Assembly (NCBI RefSeq): GCF_003011925.2
Contig: NZ_PXXU01000022.1
Location: 1 to 56,724, forward strand
DNA length: 56,724 bases
Origin: Nitrosomonas supralitoralis
GTDB taxonomy: Bacteria; Pseudomonadota; Gammaproteobacteria; Burkholderiales; Nitrosomonadaceae
Direction of reading: 5' to 3'
Made by a program: the position numbers and the translations under genes. Shown piece after piece: positions 1-8,222 of this stretch (position 1 is its first letter; every line of letters begins with the position of its first letter). The notes beneath the pieces are model-generated. The model was given only the letters and a program-made list of their open reading frames with translations. It did not search any database and was not told the origin of the DNA.

Positions 1-83
1 AAAATGCTAGAAGCAGGAAAATCTAATGCAAAACGTCCACACATTTTGTCAGTACTTATAAAAAAAAATATAATATCAAAACT

Positions 84-299
84 CTACATGGCTGGTTTAT
101 CAGGGTTCTTGCCTGAGGGAACGCTAGTGTTTGGCCCCACATCACCAGGATTTTCATCATAGGCGTTTGGATCTTTGTTGGAATTATGAAATACTTCGCC
201 GGTTGGAGATTTCTCTGCTGCGTCTCTTTTGTCGGGATTATTACGTTTTCTGGTGGCTCTCTCTTGTAGTTCTTGTAGGGGAGATTTCTGCTGTACCAT
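84..299 (-). CDS. Hypothetical small hydrophilic protein
   Basis: A 71-residue protein rich in Asn, Asp, Pro, Lys and Glu, with no hydrophobic segment and probably disordered. I do not recognise the family. The start is supported by a purine-rich ribosome site (GAGGG about five bases before the ATG on the minus strand). It is the first of several small minus-strand genes in the A+T-rich island. Function unknown; the call rests on the ribosome site and an open frame with a skewed but protein-like composition. Confidence 0.5.
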   Translation of the reverse strand: MVQQKSPLQELQERATRKRNNPDKRDAAEKSPTGEVFHNSNKDPNAYDENPGDVGPNTSVPSGKNPDKPAM

Positions 300-350
300 A
301 TTTTCCCTCTATGATAGGTTAAAAATAATTCCTAAACTATTTGTTGCCTT

Positions 351-467
351 CTACCAACCCCAAAAAATTGATGCTCCAATTATAATAATAACGAAAGCTA
401 GTACTAAACTCCAAATTATTGAAATGATAAAACGTTTTTGGTTTGATTTTGGATTTTCATTTGACAT
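351..467 (-). CDS. Small single-pass membrane protein, hypothetical
   Basis: From the ATG at 467 this is a 38-residue peptide: a short polar N-terminus ending in Lys-Arg, then one hydrophobic segment of about 20 residues and a terminal Gly-Trp. It looks like a single-spanning inner-membrane peptide. The frame stays open upstream, with further starts at 491 and 533, but the extra residues look unlike a signal or domain and GAGC lies a few bases before the 467 start. No family recognised. Confidence 0.4.
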   Translation of the reverse strand: MSNENPKSNQKRFIISIIWSLVLAFVIIIIGASIFWGW

Positions 468-549
468 ATTGAGCTCAATATAAAAGGACATATTATTAAT
501 TTTATAGTTATAATTCTGTACGAAACCCAACATAATGAAAGTTACAAAA

Positions 550-750
550 TCATTTCCAAAGTTTAATACTTTTAACCAAATTTATTAATAATTTATTGTC
601 AGTCTGAAGGGATATCGCCAACAATTTCAATAAATAATTGTCACGATTAGTTTCATCGACAAATCCTTCTTCGACAGAGTTTTTCCAAGCTTCATTTAAA
701 TATTCTTCCACTGAAAAATACCTAATAAGTTCTTCAATAACTATTACCAT
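550..750 (-). CDS. Small acidic protein, possible paralogue of the gene at 3028-3228
   Basis: From the ATG at 750 the product is 66 residues; a TTG start at 774 would add eight. The central part has the spaced pattern F-x3-E-Y-x3-AW, then G and NY. The same pattern recurs in the 66-residue protein at 3028-3228, also on the minus strand, so the two may be diverged copies that flank the RTX gene. No strong ribosome site precedes 750, so the start is uncertain. Function unknown. Confidence 0.45.
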   Translation of the reverse strand: MVIVIEELIRYFSVEEYLNEAWKNSVEEGFVDETNRDNYLLKLLAISLQTDNKLLINLVKSIKLWK

Positions 751-955
751 ACGATTTAAAGTTAAAATGATCAATTTTTCATGATGTATTTAATTTTAAA
801 GAGAAAATACTTTATTGTTCATCCTAAATTAAGATAAATTTAAGCTTATTTAATGATTTAATCTAAGAAAAGGACCATATTTACATCTTTTTTATATACA
901 AAGTTTGATGCAGGTCATAATAAAATATTTTTATTTGAAAAGTATAGGAAATATC

Positions 956-1963
956 ATGGCAAATATATATGGGACTAACTCAAGTGATAATAATACTTTC
1001 TCCATCATCGGGAGCTGGCCCTTTTTTATGATTTACAACCCGCAAATAAATGGTACTGAAACTGCAGATTCTATTTATGGCTTGAATGGGAACGATATTA
1101 TCTATGGAAATGGAGGAAATGATTATTTAGATGGTGGTCTCGGTATTGATACCATGTACGGGGGAAAAGGGAATGATGTGTTTATTGTAGATAATCCTTT
1201 AGATGTTGTTATCGAGAAAACATATTTTTTAAATATAAGATTACCCTCAGGAAATACATTAACATCGACTTTAGGACCTATAGTCACAATAGAATTAGAA
1301 GAAGGAATTGACCTTGTTTCAAGTTTTATTTCCAATTACAAATTGCCTGAACATGTCGAAAATTTAACATTACAAGGGTCTGCTCTTAAGGGAGAGGGTA
1401 ATAAACTTGATAACATCATTCAAGGTAATGCTGGCAATAATGATTTATCCGGTTTTAGTGGCAACGATAAAATTTTCGGTGGATATGGAGATGACGTTTT
1501 AAGTGGGGGTGAAGGTGATGACACCCTTTATGGTGACAATGGTAATGATTTGCTGATTGGTTCTACGGGAAATGATACATTAAATGGCGGTCAAGGTTAT
1601 GATATTTTTCAAATGAAACCATGGTCTTACGATGGAATTGACACAATTTACGGTTTCAATCCTCAAGAAGATACAATTGATTTTATACCTGTAGTAGGTA
1701 CAATTTCCACTGACCAATTAGCGTTATCAAATCAAAAACTAGCACCAAGTGCGTATTATCAGGGATATGGTTTCACAGGGAATGGTTTTTTAAATTTATG
1801 TGGCATTTATTTAGATACGTCAAACGGATACCTTTGGTACAACCCGACAGCCTTCGTAAGTGGTGATAGTCATCACTTTGCTACTATTGATATTGCAAGT
1901 GTTGTAGGAGGAATTAACTCGGTGTCTATTGATGATTTTTCGTTGATGTATTTAGGTTTATAA
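956..1963 (+). CDS. RTX (hemolysin-type) calcium-binding repeat protein
   Basis: A 335-residue protein with two blocks of the nonapeptide GGxGxDxLx type (roughly residues 45-75 and 150-205), for example GGEGDDTLYGDNGNDLL. These fold as calcium-binding parallel beta rolls in proteins secreted by type I systems. No enzymatic domain is visible and there is no N-terminal signal peptide, as expected for C-terminal-signal type I substrates. The C-terminal 120 residues resemble the non-repeat tails of such proteins. The start at 956 is preferred over 905 because AGGAA lies just upstream and the protein then opens MANIYGTNSS. No type I exporter genes are in the window, so secretion is inference. Confidence 0.8.
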   Translation: MANIYGTNSSDNNTFSIIGSWPFFMIYNPQINGTETADSIYGLNGNDIIYGNGGNDYLDGGLGIDTMYGGKGNDVFIVDNPLDVVIEKTYFLNIRLPSGNTLTSTLGPIVTIELEEGIDLVSSFISNYKLPEHVENLTLQGSALKGEGNKLDNIIQGNAGNNDLSGFSGNDKIFGGYGDDVLSGGEGDDTLYGDNGNDLLIGSTGNDTLNGGQGYDIFQMKPWSYDGIDTIYGFNPQEDTIDFIPVVGTISTDQLALSNQKLAPSAYYQGYGFTGNGFLNLCGIYLDTSNGYLWYNPTAFVSGDSHHFATIDIASVVGGINSVSIDDFSLMYLGL

Positions 1964-2750
1964 ATCAACTGTATCACAATTTTAAAAATCTGCTGAAACT
2001 GAAGTATAAACAAGCTTAATAGTAATTTATTTATGAAACTTGTCAAAGGATATTTCTTGGTTGTAAGAATAAATGGGAATTATCTATAGTGAATCATCAG
2101 CCTGCTATATTATTTCGTTAGAAGAATAACGGATATAAAAAGTTAGATCTGGAATTGCTTAAGAAACTTAAGTAAATAATTTCCGGATGATTTGTCCGCA
2201 TAAGAAGAAAAAATTAACAAAATTCATATTTTTTAATTTGTCAGTCTAGAGTGGATCTAAATAATATTCTGATGGAATGTGAGTTGTCTAACAGACCGGT
2301 CCCGAGGAAATAAGCATCATTGTTTCAGATCCATTAGCTTCCCTAACTAGTTAATGGTTCTCCCGCTATCTTTGCTGAAGCCCTTCAAAGATATGCGGGT
2401 TAATTAATGTCGGATAAGGAAACATCATTTATATAACGCATCTAAATTTACTTAAAAAGAATTGTCCTATTGCTAAACACGACTCTGAGTTTCCGTTGGG
2501 ATACCCACATAAGGAAATATAATTAGTCGGATAGGATTTTGAGGAAGAAGCTAATAAATCACTATTTTTAATTTGTGAGATATTTCTGTAACTGCAGAGA
2601 TAAGCAAGTAAGTTATCTAATATGCAGTACTTTTGTGCAGTAAATTATTAAATATCCCAATTCTAAAGAAAATAAATATAAATTTACTCAATATGAGTGC
2701 ATAACTCAATCAAGTTCTTTGAGAAAATTATATTTATGCTTAATCTTCTT
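1964..2750. other. Non-coding stretch downstream of the RTX gene
   Basis: No frame with protein-like composition was found here. The sequence is A+T-rich. The one structure I see is an interrupted inverted repeat at 2362-2399, listed separately. It may be decayed accessory DNA. Confidence 0.4.
2362..2399. repeat. Interrupted inverted repeat (hairpin)
   Basis: The arms CCCGC-TATCTTTG and CAAAGATA-T-GCGGG pair with a single bulged base around an 11-base loop. There is no run of T on either side, so it is not a convincing intrinsic terminator. It is the only G+C-containing structured element in this gap. Confidence 0.4.
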
Positions 2751-2873
2751 TTATTCCTCTTCTGGACCCGGTTCGGGTATGGGATCCGGATGTCTAGGAA
2801 TATGTGGGGGTTGTAGTGGATCAGGAATAGGATCAGGTATGGGATATGGGGTTGAGAAAATGTACAGGTTCAT
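2751..2873 (-). CDS. 40-residue Pro/Asp-rich peptide
   Basis: A short gene encoding 40 residues: a start MNLYIFSTPY followed by repeated Pro-Ile-Pro-Asp-Pro and related units, ending in acidic EPGPEEE. A clear GGAG lies seven bases before the ATG on the minus strand, which, with the regular repeat, argues that it is translated. The mature part would be extended (polyproline-like) and acidic. I do not recognise a family. It sits between the RTX gene and the small protein at 3028-3228. The repeat could bind metal or act as a spacer, but that is speculation. Confidence 0.5.
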   Translation of the reverse strand: MNLYIFSTPYPIPDPIPDPLQPPHIPRHPDPIPEPGPEEE

Positions 2874-3027
2874 TTAAATCTCCGTGTATGTTTCAAATAC
2901 ATTTCAAAATTCCACAATCATCATCTCATACTAATTATTTTTAAAACAACCTAGGCAACTTGCTAGTTGTTAAATCTTCTTATTATCTGATTATATGTTA
3001 CCTGAGTCGCCAGTAGTCGTAACAAAT

Positions 3028-3228
3028 TTATTTATTGGGGGTATTTTCAAAAACCTCAATTTTATAATTTTCTTGTTGATCAGCATTTAAAACTCCATTC
3101 ACTATTCCCTTATTCCAAGCGTCTGTTATATAGTCTTCTTGTGTAAAAACATCATCTGCCAGGTTAAGTGAGAATTGAATTTTTACACAACCTGAAGACT
3201 TTTCAATAATCTGTACCTTCTTAAGCAT
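3028..3228 (-). CDS. Small acidic protein, possible paralogue of the gene at 550-750
   Basis: A 66-residue protein with an excellent ribosome site (GGAGG about six bases before the ATG). Residues 28-52 contain F-x3-D-Y-x3-AW, then G and NY, matching the pattern in the gene at 550-750. The N-terminal 27 residues are different and include a possible amphipathic strand. Family not recognised; intracellular by lack of a signal. The duplicated pair on either side of the RTX gene suggests a linked set. Confidence 0.55.
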   Translation of the reverse strand: MLKKVQIIEKSSGCVKIQFSLNLADDVFTQEDYITDAWNKGIVNGVLNADQQENYKIEVFENTPNK

Positions 3229-3463
3229 ATAGCCTCCGAGAATGAAATTTTACTAAAATTATAATATTATTAATTGGATGTAATCATATCGAAATAGTTA
3301 ATTATATTCGACAGAGGAGGCGGCAATTTACCTCTATTATTCATTATTAAAGCTCCTTTATATTTTCAGAGTAGCATTAAGTCTTAAAATTGTATTTCTA
3401 CAATAAAAAAATAGCATTTAATCAAAGCCATATATAAATTCAGGAGAAGCACGAAAGTTAGCG

Positions 3464-4231
3464 TTATGGTTTAGTTGTTTTATCTGTTATACCCATTATC
3501 GGCTTGGTTGGTTTTTTGAATCTATCTTTTAAAGTATCGACTCCATTCTGTGGTTTAGCAAGAGGTGTTAAATCACTTCTTGATTGACGCTTAATACCAG
3601 TATCAACATTTAAACGATCGTCACGTTGCTCAATTAAACCAGCGAGATCTTCTCCGTTACGATTAAATGACCATTCTAGTACCGGCTCTCCTAATGGTAG
3701 CTTATCTCCTACTTGACCAAATGGGGCAGAATTCCAAACATGCCAAGTTTTTCCATAACTATTCATTTTGCTTCTCATGAGTTCTTTTTCAGCAATATCT
3801 GGGATATTTGGTGCAATTAGTTGACCCGATAAAATTTCAAAGTTATGCGGATGCCAGTATTGTTTTTCGTTGTCTGGTAATGACTCAAAAATATCTTCGG
3901 AAATAATATACTCGATACCAATCAAATTAGCGTTTGCAGTATTCCCATCAAATAATACACATTGGGCGAAATCCTCATTTACTTGATGACAATAATGATG
4001 TGCTTCCATTTGATGCAAAGGATCATGCTTTGCTGCATGAAAACCTACTAAATAAATATTCATCGAATCAGGAGGGGAATTACTTTGAAATAAGGTTGCA
4101 CCTGTTTCTAGCACTTTAGTTTTCAGCGATTTGTCCTGGCCTTCAGGATGTAAGGGCGTTTTATCAAAATAATTACAACCCAGTAAAGGTAAACAAGATA
4201 AAGATATATAAACTAAAAAGTGAAATTTCAT
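3464..4231 (-). CDS. DUF1264 family lipoprotein (oil-body-associated-protein-like)
   Basis: The protein has a lipoprotein signal (KFHFLVYISLSCLPLLGC, lipobox LLGC), so it should be anchored to a membrane on the periplasmic side. The middle carries the hallmarks of DUF1264: KHDPLHQMEAHHYC, NEDFAQCVLFDG, then EYIIS, YWHPHNFEILSGQL and a final MNSYGKTWHVW. The family is widespread in plants (oil-body-associated proteins) and bacteria, with no settled biochemical role. The start at 4231 is preferred over 4243 because AGG then has better spacing. The C-terminal 60 residues are basic, hydrophilic and outside the domain. Confidence 0.85.
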   Translation of the reverse strand: MKFHFLVYISLSCLPLLGCNYFDKTPLHPEGQDKSLKTKVLETGATLFQSNSPPDSMNIYLVGFHAAKHDPLHQMEAHHYCHQVNEDFAQCVLFDGNTANANLIGIEYIISEDIFESLPDNEKQYWHPHNFEILSGQLIAPNIPDIAEKELMRSKMNSYGKTWHVWNSAPFGQVGDKLPLGEPVLEWSFNRNGEDLAGLIEQRDDRLNVDTGIKRQSRSDLTPLAKPQNGVDTLKDRFKKPTKPIMGITDKTTKP

Positions 4232-4314
4232 GTTGTTAGGCATCCTGGGATAATAATTTATAGAAGCGTGTTGAAAGAACGAATGAATTTAGTTTTTTAA
4301 AGCTCTGTACTAAA

Positions 4315-4497
4315 TTATTTGTTATTCTTCTTAGGAACTTTAGCCCCTTCCTTTCTGGCTTCTGACAAACCAATAGCTATAGCTTGTTTGGGATTTGTGA
4401 CTTTTTTATGGCTTCGTCCTGATTCTAACTTTCCTTCATGCATCTCATGCAATGCTTCTTCAACTTTTTCCTGAGCCTTTTTAGAATATTTAGTCAT
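4315..4497 (-). CDS. DUF6496-type small basic protein
   Basis: A 60-residue, very basic protein. The core SGRSHKKVTNPKQAIAIGLS followed by EARKEGAKVPKK is the signature of a common small bacterial family (DUF6496), often found next to stress or accessory genes; the function is not known. The pattern of Lys with an amphipathic helix suggests nucleic-acid association, which is inference. AAGG lies before the ATG on the minus strand. Confidence 0.7.
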   Translation of the reverse strand: MTKYSKKAQEKVEEALHEMHEGKLESGRSHKKVTNPKQAIAIGLSEARKEGAKVPKKNNK

Positions 4498-4659
4498 GAT
4501 AAACCTTCTTTTTATACCTTTGACTAACTTATTTATTAATAAAAGTTTTATTAAAATTAATGTTAAGTTTGTGCGACATATTATTTTATTTGTTAAAAAA
4601 TTTCTGTGCGGAATAGTACCGAAATATGTATGAGCTGATCTGCGTTTATATTGGATTTA

Positions 4660-4740
4660 ATAATCTATAAACCGAAGCCTTAGATAACTTATAAGTTGCC
4701 ATTAATTCTTTATCAGTACACCATTAGAACGCTTCTGATG
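4660..4740 (-). pseudogene. Decayed fragment of a serine resolvase 3' end
   Basis: This stretch matches the 3' coding end of the resolvase at 7210-7773 (positions 7236-7316) at most bases, including an identical ATAATCTATAAACCGAAGCC. Differences and small indels destroy the frame, and the rest of the gene is absent. It shows that a second copy of this recombinase gene once lay in the island. Confidence 0.75.
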
Positions 4741-5179
4741 CAACAACCTTGATTAACCATTCTATCAATATGGTTATAGGTTCAAATTGAGATTTATATT
4801 CATATAGTAGCCTCAAGAATATTTTTTCTACATCTTGTTTCATTGAATTATCTAAAGTCACAGAAGTACATGAAAATACTGGAAGTTACTTAACTAAAGG
4901 AAAAGCCAATTATTTTTTACTTCAAGGAAGACAATTTAACAGAAAAAGTGATTGTCAAGATTGATCGGTGAATTATAAAAACAAGACAGATAAGTATGAA
5001 GTTACTTAGTGGATTTAATTCTATTCCAATTATTCGCTGAGCACATTTTTTCTTAACTGCATTTTACTGCTGCCTTATATGTTTCAATATATTGCTCGTT
5101 AAGCGTTTGGGTGATTGATTATAGTATGTCTCCTGATATGAGCTTATAACTATGTGGCTTTCTCCTTTAATTATTGTAA

Positions 5180-5209
5180 GTTTAAGTAACATCCGTTTAA
5201 GTAACATCC
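5180..5209. repeat. 15-bp perfect tandem duplication
   Basis: The unit GTTTAAGTAACATCC occurs twice head to tail with no mismatch. A short duplication like this is usually replication slippage. Confidence 0.7.
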
Positions 5210-5517
5210 ATCTTTATCAATCACCGGCAAAAGTACATACATATATGTTCTATTGCGTCACAACAGTAGTTTGTTCAAAGATTTTTTCATCGAGGACACA
5301 ATATTTCTTGGGTAACTTGTCTAACTTGGAAAGCATTACTAGAAAAGTGAGGTGTTATGATCGACTGATCAATAGGTGATATATTCTGAGAAAGAGAAGC
5401 CAGCATTGAATGCTTTCCTGTCAAATTTTATTTTTTGTCTAACGATATCGTGAGTCATCGCAAAAGGAATGATTGCAGATATTAATGCTAATATATACCA
5501 GTGCAATGTGCATAATG

Positions 5518-5554
5518 AAATGAGCAAGTATGTTTTACGAATACTTGCTCATTT
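5518..5554. repeat. 14-bp perfect hairpin
   Basis: AAATGAGCAAGTAT and its exact complement ATACTTGCTCATTT flank a nine-base loop. It lies ten bases upstream of the terminator at 5564-5590, so the two may form one structured RNA end or a leader. Confidence 0.65.
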
Positions 5555-5563
5555 AGTGAACCT

Positions 5564-5590
5564 AAAACCTAGTAAGAGCTGGGTTTTTTT
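5564..5590 (+). terminator. Intrinsic terminator
   Basis: AAAACCTAG pairs with CTGGGTTTT (one G-U wobble) around a six-base loop and runs into a tract of seven T on the plus strand. It has no assigned gene immediately upstream, and a ribosome site and small open frame start about 20 bases downstream, so it may end an unknown RNA or attenuate the next gene. Confidence 0.65.
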
Positions 5591-5607
5591 AAATATAGGA
5601 ATACCAC

Positions 5608-5865
5608 ATGTTCATGATGAGAATATCAATTGGCAAACCCACATCAGCATTATTACCTAATAATCCTCCTAAGTCTACTCCGCCAGCAACTGTTTTGGAT
5701 CACTTACTAGCTATATTAGTACATATAATTTCTCGACTATGTATTGAAGTCATATATCAAGGTCTCGGAAAATTTAATTGTTTATACGAAATTCCTATTC
5801 GATTATGGTATTTGATTTTTTCTTTTTCTTTATTTGTAATGTTTTTTTCCGATATTTTTGGTTGA
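5608..5865 (+). CDS. Possible small protein with a C-terminal membrane segment
   Basis: An 85-residue frame with AGGAA six bases before its ATG. The N-terminal third is Pro/Ser/Asn-rich and the last 25 residues are hydrophobic, compatible with a tail anchor. No family recognised, and composition alone does not prove coding. Its position just after the terminator at 5564-5590 could place it under attenuation control. Confidence 0.3.
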   Translation: MFMMRISIGKPTSALLPNNPPKSTPPATVLDHLLAILVHIISRLCIEVIYQGLGKFNCLYEIPIRLWYLIFSFSLFVMFFSDIFG

Positions 5866-5945
5866 AAATTAGTTTTCGATGACGAATGCTATGAATAAGA
5901 GAGGCATATTGTTCTAATTGAATAATTTAAAAAATGAGAGAATTT

Positions 5946-6680
5946 ATGGTTGATCGGGTAAATGAAGACTTTGCAAGATGGGCAAGTGGCTTTTCAGGGT
6001 GTGATGGAGGTGATATTGGTTCATCTCAAGGAAAAAGTATTTGGTTTTGTGGGATTGAATGAGGAGGAGGACATCCTTCTGATGAGCATGAGCTGAGAAG
6101 TATTATTTTCTCGGATAAAGTTGAATTACCCCCTGAAGGTTATGAAGATTAGAAAGACAATCTTAAACCTCGCTTTAATTTTAATTGGCAAGCGTTAAAA
6201 TTGCTCATTTCGATAAACGGAGGCAGAGTTACCGACTACAAAAAATTTGCAGAAACAAACCAGCCTTTTGTGAAAGGAGCAAAAGGTTATTTCAAAGCAA
6301 ATTTATATCCATTGGCTTTCAAAACTACTAAATATGAATGTTGGAAAGCGGCTTTTCAAAATGCAACAAGTTTTAATGACTATCAAGAGTGGATCAGGAA
6401 AAACCGATTTCCCATCATGAAAAAATGGGTGGAAACTTATTGTCCACAATTGATTGTATGTGTTGGAATAAGCTACCTAGCAGATTATAAAATAGCTTTT
6501 GTAGATGAGGGACTATCATTCCATACTGAAATGATTGATGATCGAGAACTCAATTGGACTATTAATATGAACGGTACAATTGTGGTAGTTATTCCGTTTA
6601 TGCTTAATCGTTATGGGTTAATTAAGAATGTGTCAATTCAAAAATTTGGCGATAGAATTCGAGAATTGATTAGCCAATGA
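5946..6680 (+). pseudogene. UDG-like conserved protein, interrupted by two in-frame stops
   Basis: One frame runs from the ATG at 5946 to the stop at 6680 (244 codons) but is broken by TGA at 6060 and TAG at 6150. The translation reads through with consistent family character: FARWASGFSGCDGGDIGS, then CGIE-stop-GGGH, YED-stop-KDNL, FNWQALKLL, and later LIVCVGISYLADYKIAFVDE and VIPFMLNRYGL. I recognise this as a conserved bacterial family of about 240 residues, sometimes labelled as a transcriptional regulator and with uracil-DNA-glycosylase-like features. Both stops fall where relatives would have Trp (TGG), so each needs one G-to-A change. The 3' part from 6201 is open, but it lacks the N-terminal motif and is unlikely to act alone. 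Confidence 0.75.
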
Positions 6681-6817
6681 TGTCATTAGTTAAACTCATC
6701 AAGGTATAGAATTCAGTATGAAGATGTTTGTTTGAATTTATGAGTGAAATATAAAAACAAAAATAATAACTCTTGAGCGGATTATTTGTTTAAGAAAAAT
6801 TCAAGCAAAATTGATAA

Positions 6818-7076
6818 TTACCGGTTTAATTTCTGTTTGATAAGTGCTTGTGTCTTAAGTGACATTTTCTTGGGCATTATATGATAGGAAAAAGGTTTAT
6901 TAGCAGCTTCACCAATTAATTCAACTAAATTTGATTGTGAATCGAATTTAGTTGCCTTGATCTATCGGTCTTTAGCACCTCTAGAGTGACCAAATAACTC
7001 TTCTTTCGATTAAATTCTCGTTTAATATGAAGAAGTATTCACGCTGTGCTTCAAGACGATTATTGAATTCACTCAT
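6818..7076 (-). pseudogene. Broken small gene (frameshift plus stop)
   Basis: It starts at an ATG at 7076 with AAGGTGGG upstream and reads MSEFNNRLEAQREYFFILNE. A shift of frame near 7005 is needed to continue as KEELFGHSRGAKDR, then a TAG, then a long open stretch ending KTQALIKQKLNR at the TAA at 6818. The total of 259 bases is one more than a multiple of three, as expected for a single-base indel. Read as it stands, only 31 residues are made. Family unknown. It lies directly downstream of the resolvase on the same strand. Confidence 0.5.
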
Positions 7077-7209
7077 AGCCCACCTTCTAAGATAAGCAAG
7101 TTCTTCATCCATACCTCGATTACTGGAGCTGAAGATTTAGCAAATAATTAATGAATATCCAATTTTAATTGTCGTTTAATACCTAATTAAAATTTAAATC
7201 TTATTTGTG

Positions 7210-7773
7210 TTAGTGAAGTTTTTTGGTAGTCGCCAATAATCTATAAACCGAAGCCTTAGATAATTTATAAGCCGACATTAAATCTTTTATCAAAACCCCA
7301 TCAGAACGTTTCTGACTCATTTCCTCAATTTGCTTATCAGTTAGTTTGGCTTTACGTCCAAAAGATACTCCATTATCTTTAGCTTTTTTGATCCCTTCCA
7401 TTTGTCGTTCTTTTCTTAGCTCTGTTTCAAATTCAGCAATACTAGCAAGAATTCCAAAAAGTAATTTTCCTGTCGGGCTTGTGGTATCAATTGATTGATC
7501 TAGGACTCGAAAACCTACTCCTTTCTTATTTAACTGTTCCAGAATATTATGAAGATCAAGAGTTGACCGAGCTAATCTATCCAGCTTCGTAATAATTAAT
7601 ACATCTCCTTCTCTAACGTAATCCAAACATTTTTTTAGTTCTGATCTGTTAGCAGTTAATCCTGATTTCTTTTCTTGATAGATTTTGTCACATTGAGAAT
7701 TTTTGAGTCTATCAAGTTGAACGTCAAGAGATTGACCAGTACTGCTTACTCGAGCATATCCAATTAATGGCAT
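7210..7773 (-). CDS. Serine recombinase (resolvase/invertase family)
   Basis: A 187-residue small serine recombinase. The N-terminal catalytic domain has YARVSSTGQ (nucleophile Ser10, Arg8), LIITKLDRLARSTLDL with the catalytic arginines, and the GKLLFGILASIAEFE dimer-helix region. A C-terminal helix-turn-helix follows from about residue 140 (LTDKQIEEM, LMSAYKLSKASVYRLL). Length and layout match TnpR/Hin-type enzymes, which resolve cointegrates or invert DNA at short paired sites. Such a site candidate overlaps its start (7773-7831), suggesting autoregulation. It looks intact. A remnant of a second copy lies at 4660-4740. Confidence 0.9.
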   Translation of the reverse strand: MPLIGYARVSSTGQSLDVQLDRLKNSQCDKIYQEKKSGLTANRSELKKCLDYVREGDVLIITKLDRLARSTLDLHNILEQLNKKGVGFRVLDQSIDTTSPTGKLLFGILASIAEFETELRKERQMEGIKKAKDNGVSFGRKAKLTDKQIEEMSQKRSDGVLIKDLMSAYKLSKASVYRLLATTKKLH

Positions 7774-7831
7774 GTCTTATAATTCCTATAAGATTAGAAG
7801 AATGTAATTATAAGACATTATTTAAGACATG
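7773..7831. promoter_or_regulatory. res-like recombinase binding site and operator
   Basis: TGTCTTATAATT at 7773-7784 and its exact complement AATTATAAGACA at 7806-7817 form a perfect 12-bp inverted repeat. A further TAAGACATG at 7823-7831 repeats the complement of 7771-7779. The arm matches the TGTCYNNTA half-site used by Tn3/gamma-delta resolvases. The site overlaps the resolvase start codon, the usual place for a res site that also represses the gene. Confidence 0.65.
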
Positions 7832-7853
7832 TGTAAAGCAATGTATCGCAAAC
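7830..7853 (+). repeat. Left inverted end of the candidate NACHT/primase module
   Basis: It reads TGTGTA, eight bases, then TATCGCAAAC. The same arrangement (TGTGTA, nine bases, TATCGCAAAT) is found in inverted orientation at 14062-14038, and TTTGCGATACA recurs at 13942-13952. The repeated half-site pattern resembles transposase-binding ends. Confidence 0.45.
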
Positions 7854-8222
7854 TATACTTTTTGAGACTAATTTGTAGGAATTGAGGTAAGCAGATGAAA
7901 TGTTTAGAAATCTTGTCAGATCGACTCCTTGAAAAGTATAACTTTTTATGACTTTGAAATGCAGATCATGACAAAAATTCAATATTATTTAAGGAATAGA
8001 GAAACTAAGTAATTATTAAATTAAACAAACTTTCTATGATGATAGGTGATTACAGATAATATTGTTTCAATCTAATTGGAAAACCAAATTCAGACAAGAT
8101 TTCACTAAATAATCGATAATAACCTATAACCTAACTGATTAATATGATGTAAATGACATAGATGCATAGAAATTCGCTGTATTATTGATGAGATTTGCTA
8201 AAATATTCAAAAGCCTAATACT
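7854..8222. other. Upstream region of the NACHT gene
   Basis: Non-coding and A+T-rich. I see no clear open frame. Several near -10-like TATAAT strings occur, but none has a convincing -35 partner. The NACHT start at 8223 has no strong ribosome site. Confidence 0.3.

Larger units (their letters stand above)
4498..5517. other. Gene-poor stretch with a resolvase remnant and a tandem repeat
   Basis: A+T-rich, with no convincing gene. It holds a decayed copy of the resolvase 3' end (4660-4740) and a 15-bp tandem duplication (5180-5209). Open frames at 5152-5379 and 5469-5660 have no ribosome site and no recognisable composition, so I did not call them. Confidence 0.4.

Noticed and set aside
5152..5379. 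75-codon plus-strand frame
   Set aside because: No ribosome site; it spans the 15-bp tandem duplication and has no protein-like pattern.
5469..5660. 63-codon plus-strand frame across the two hairpins
   Set aside because: It runs through the hairpin and the terminator and has no recognisable product; more likely incidental.
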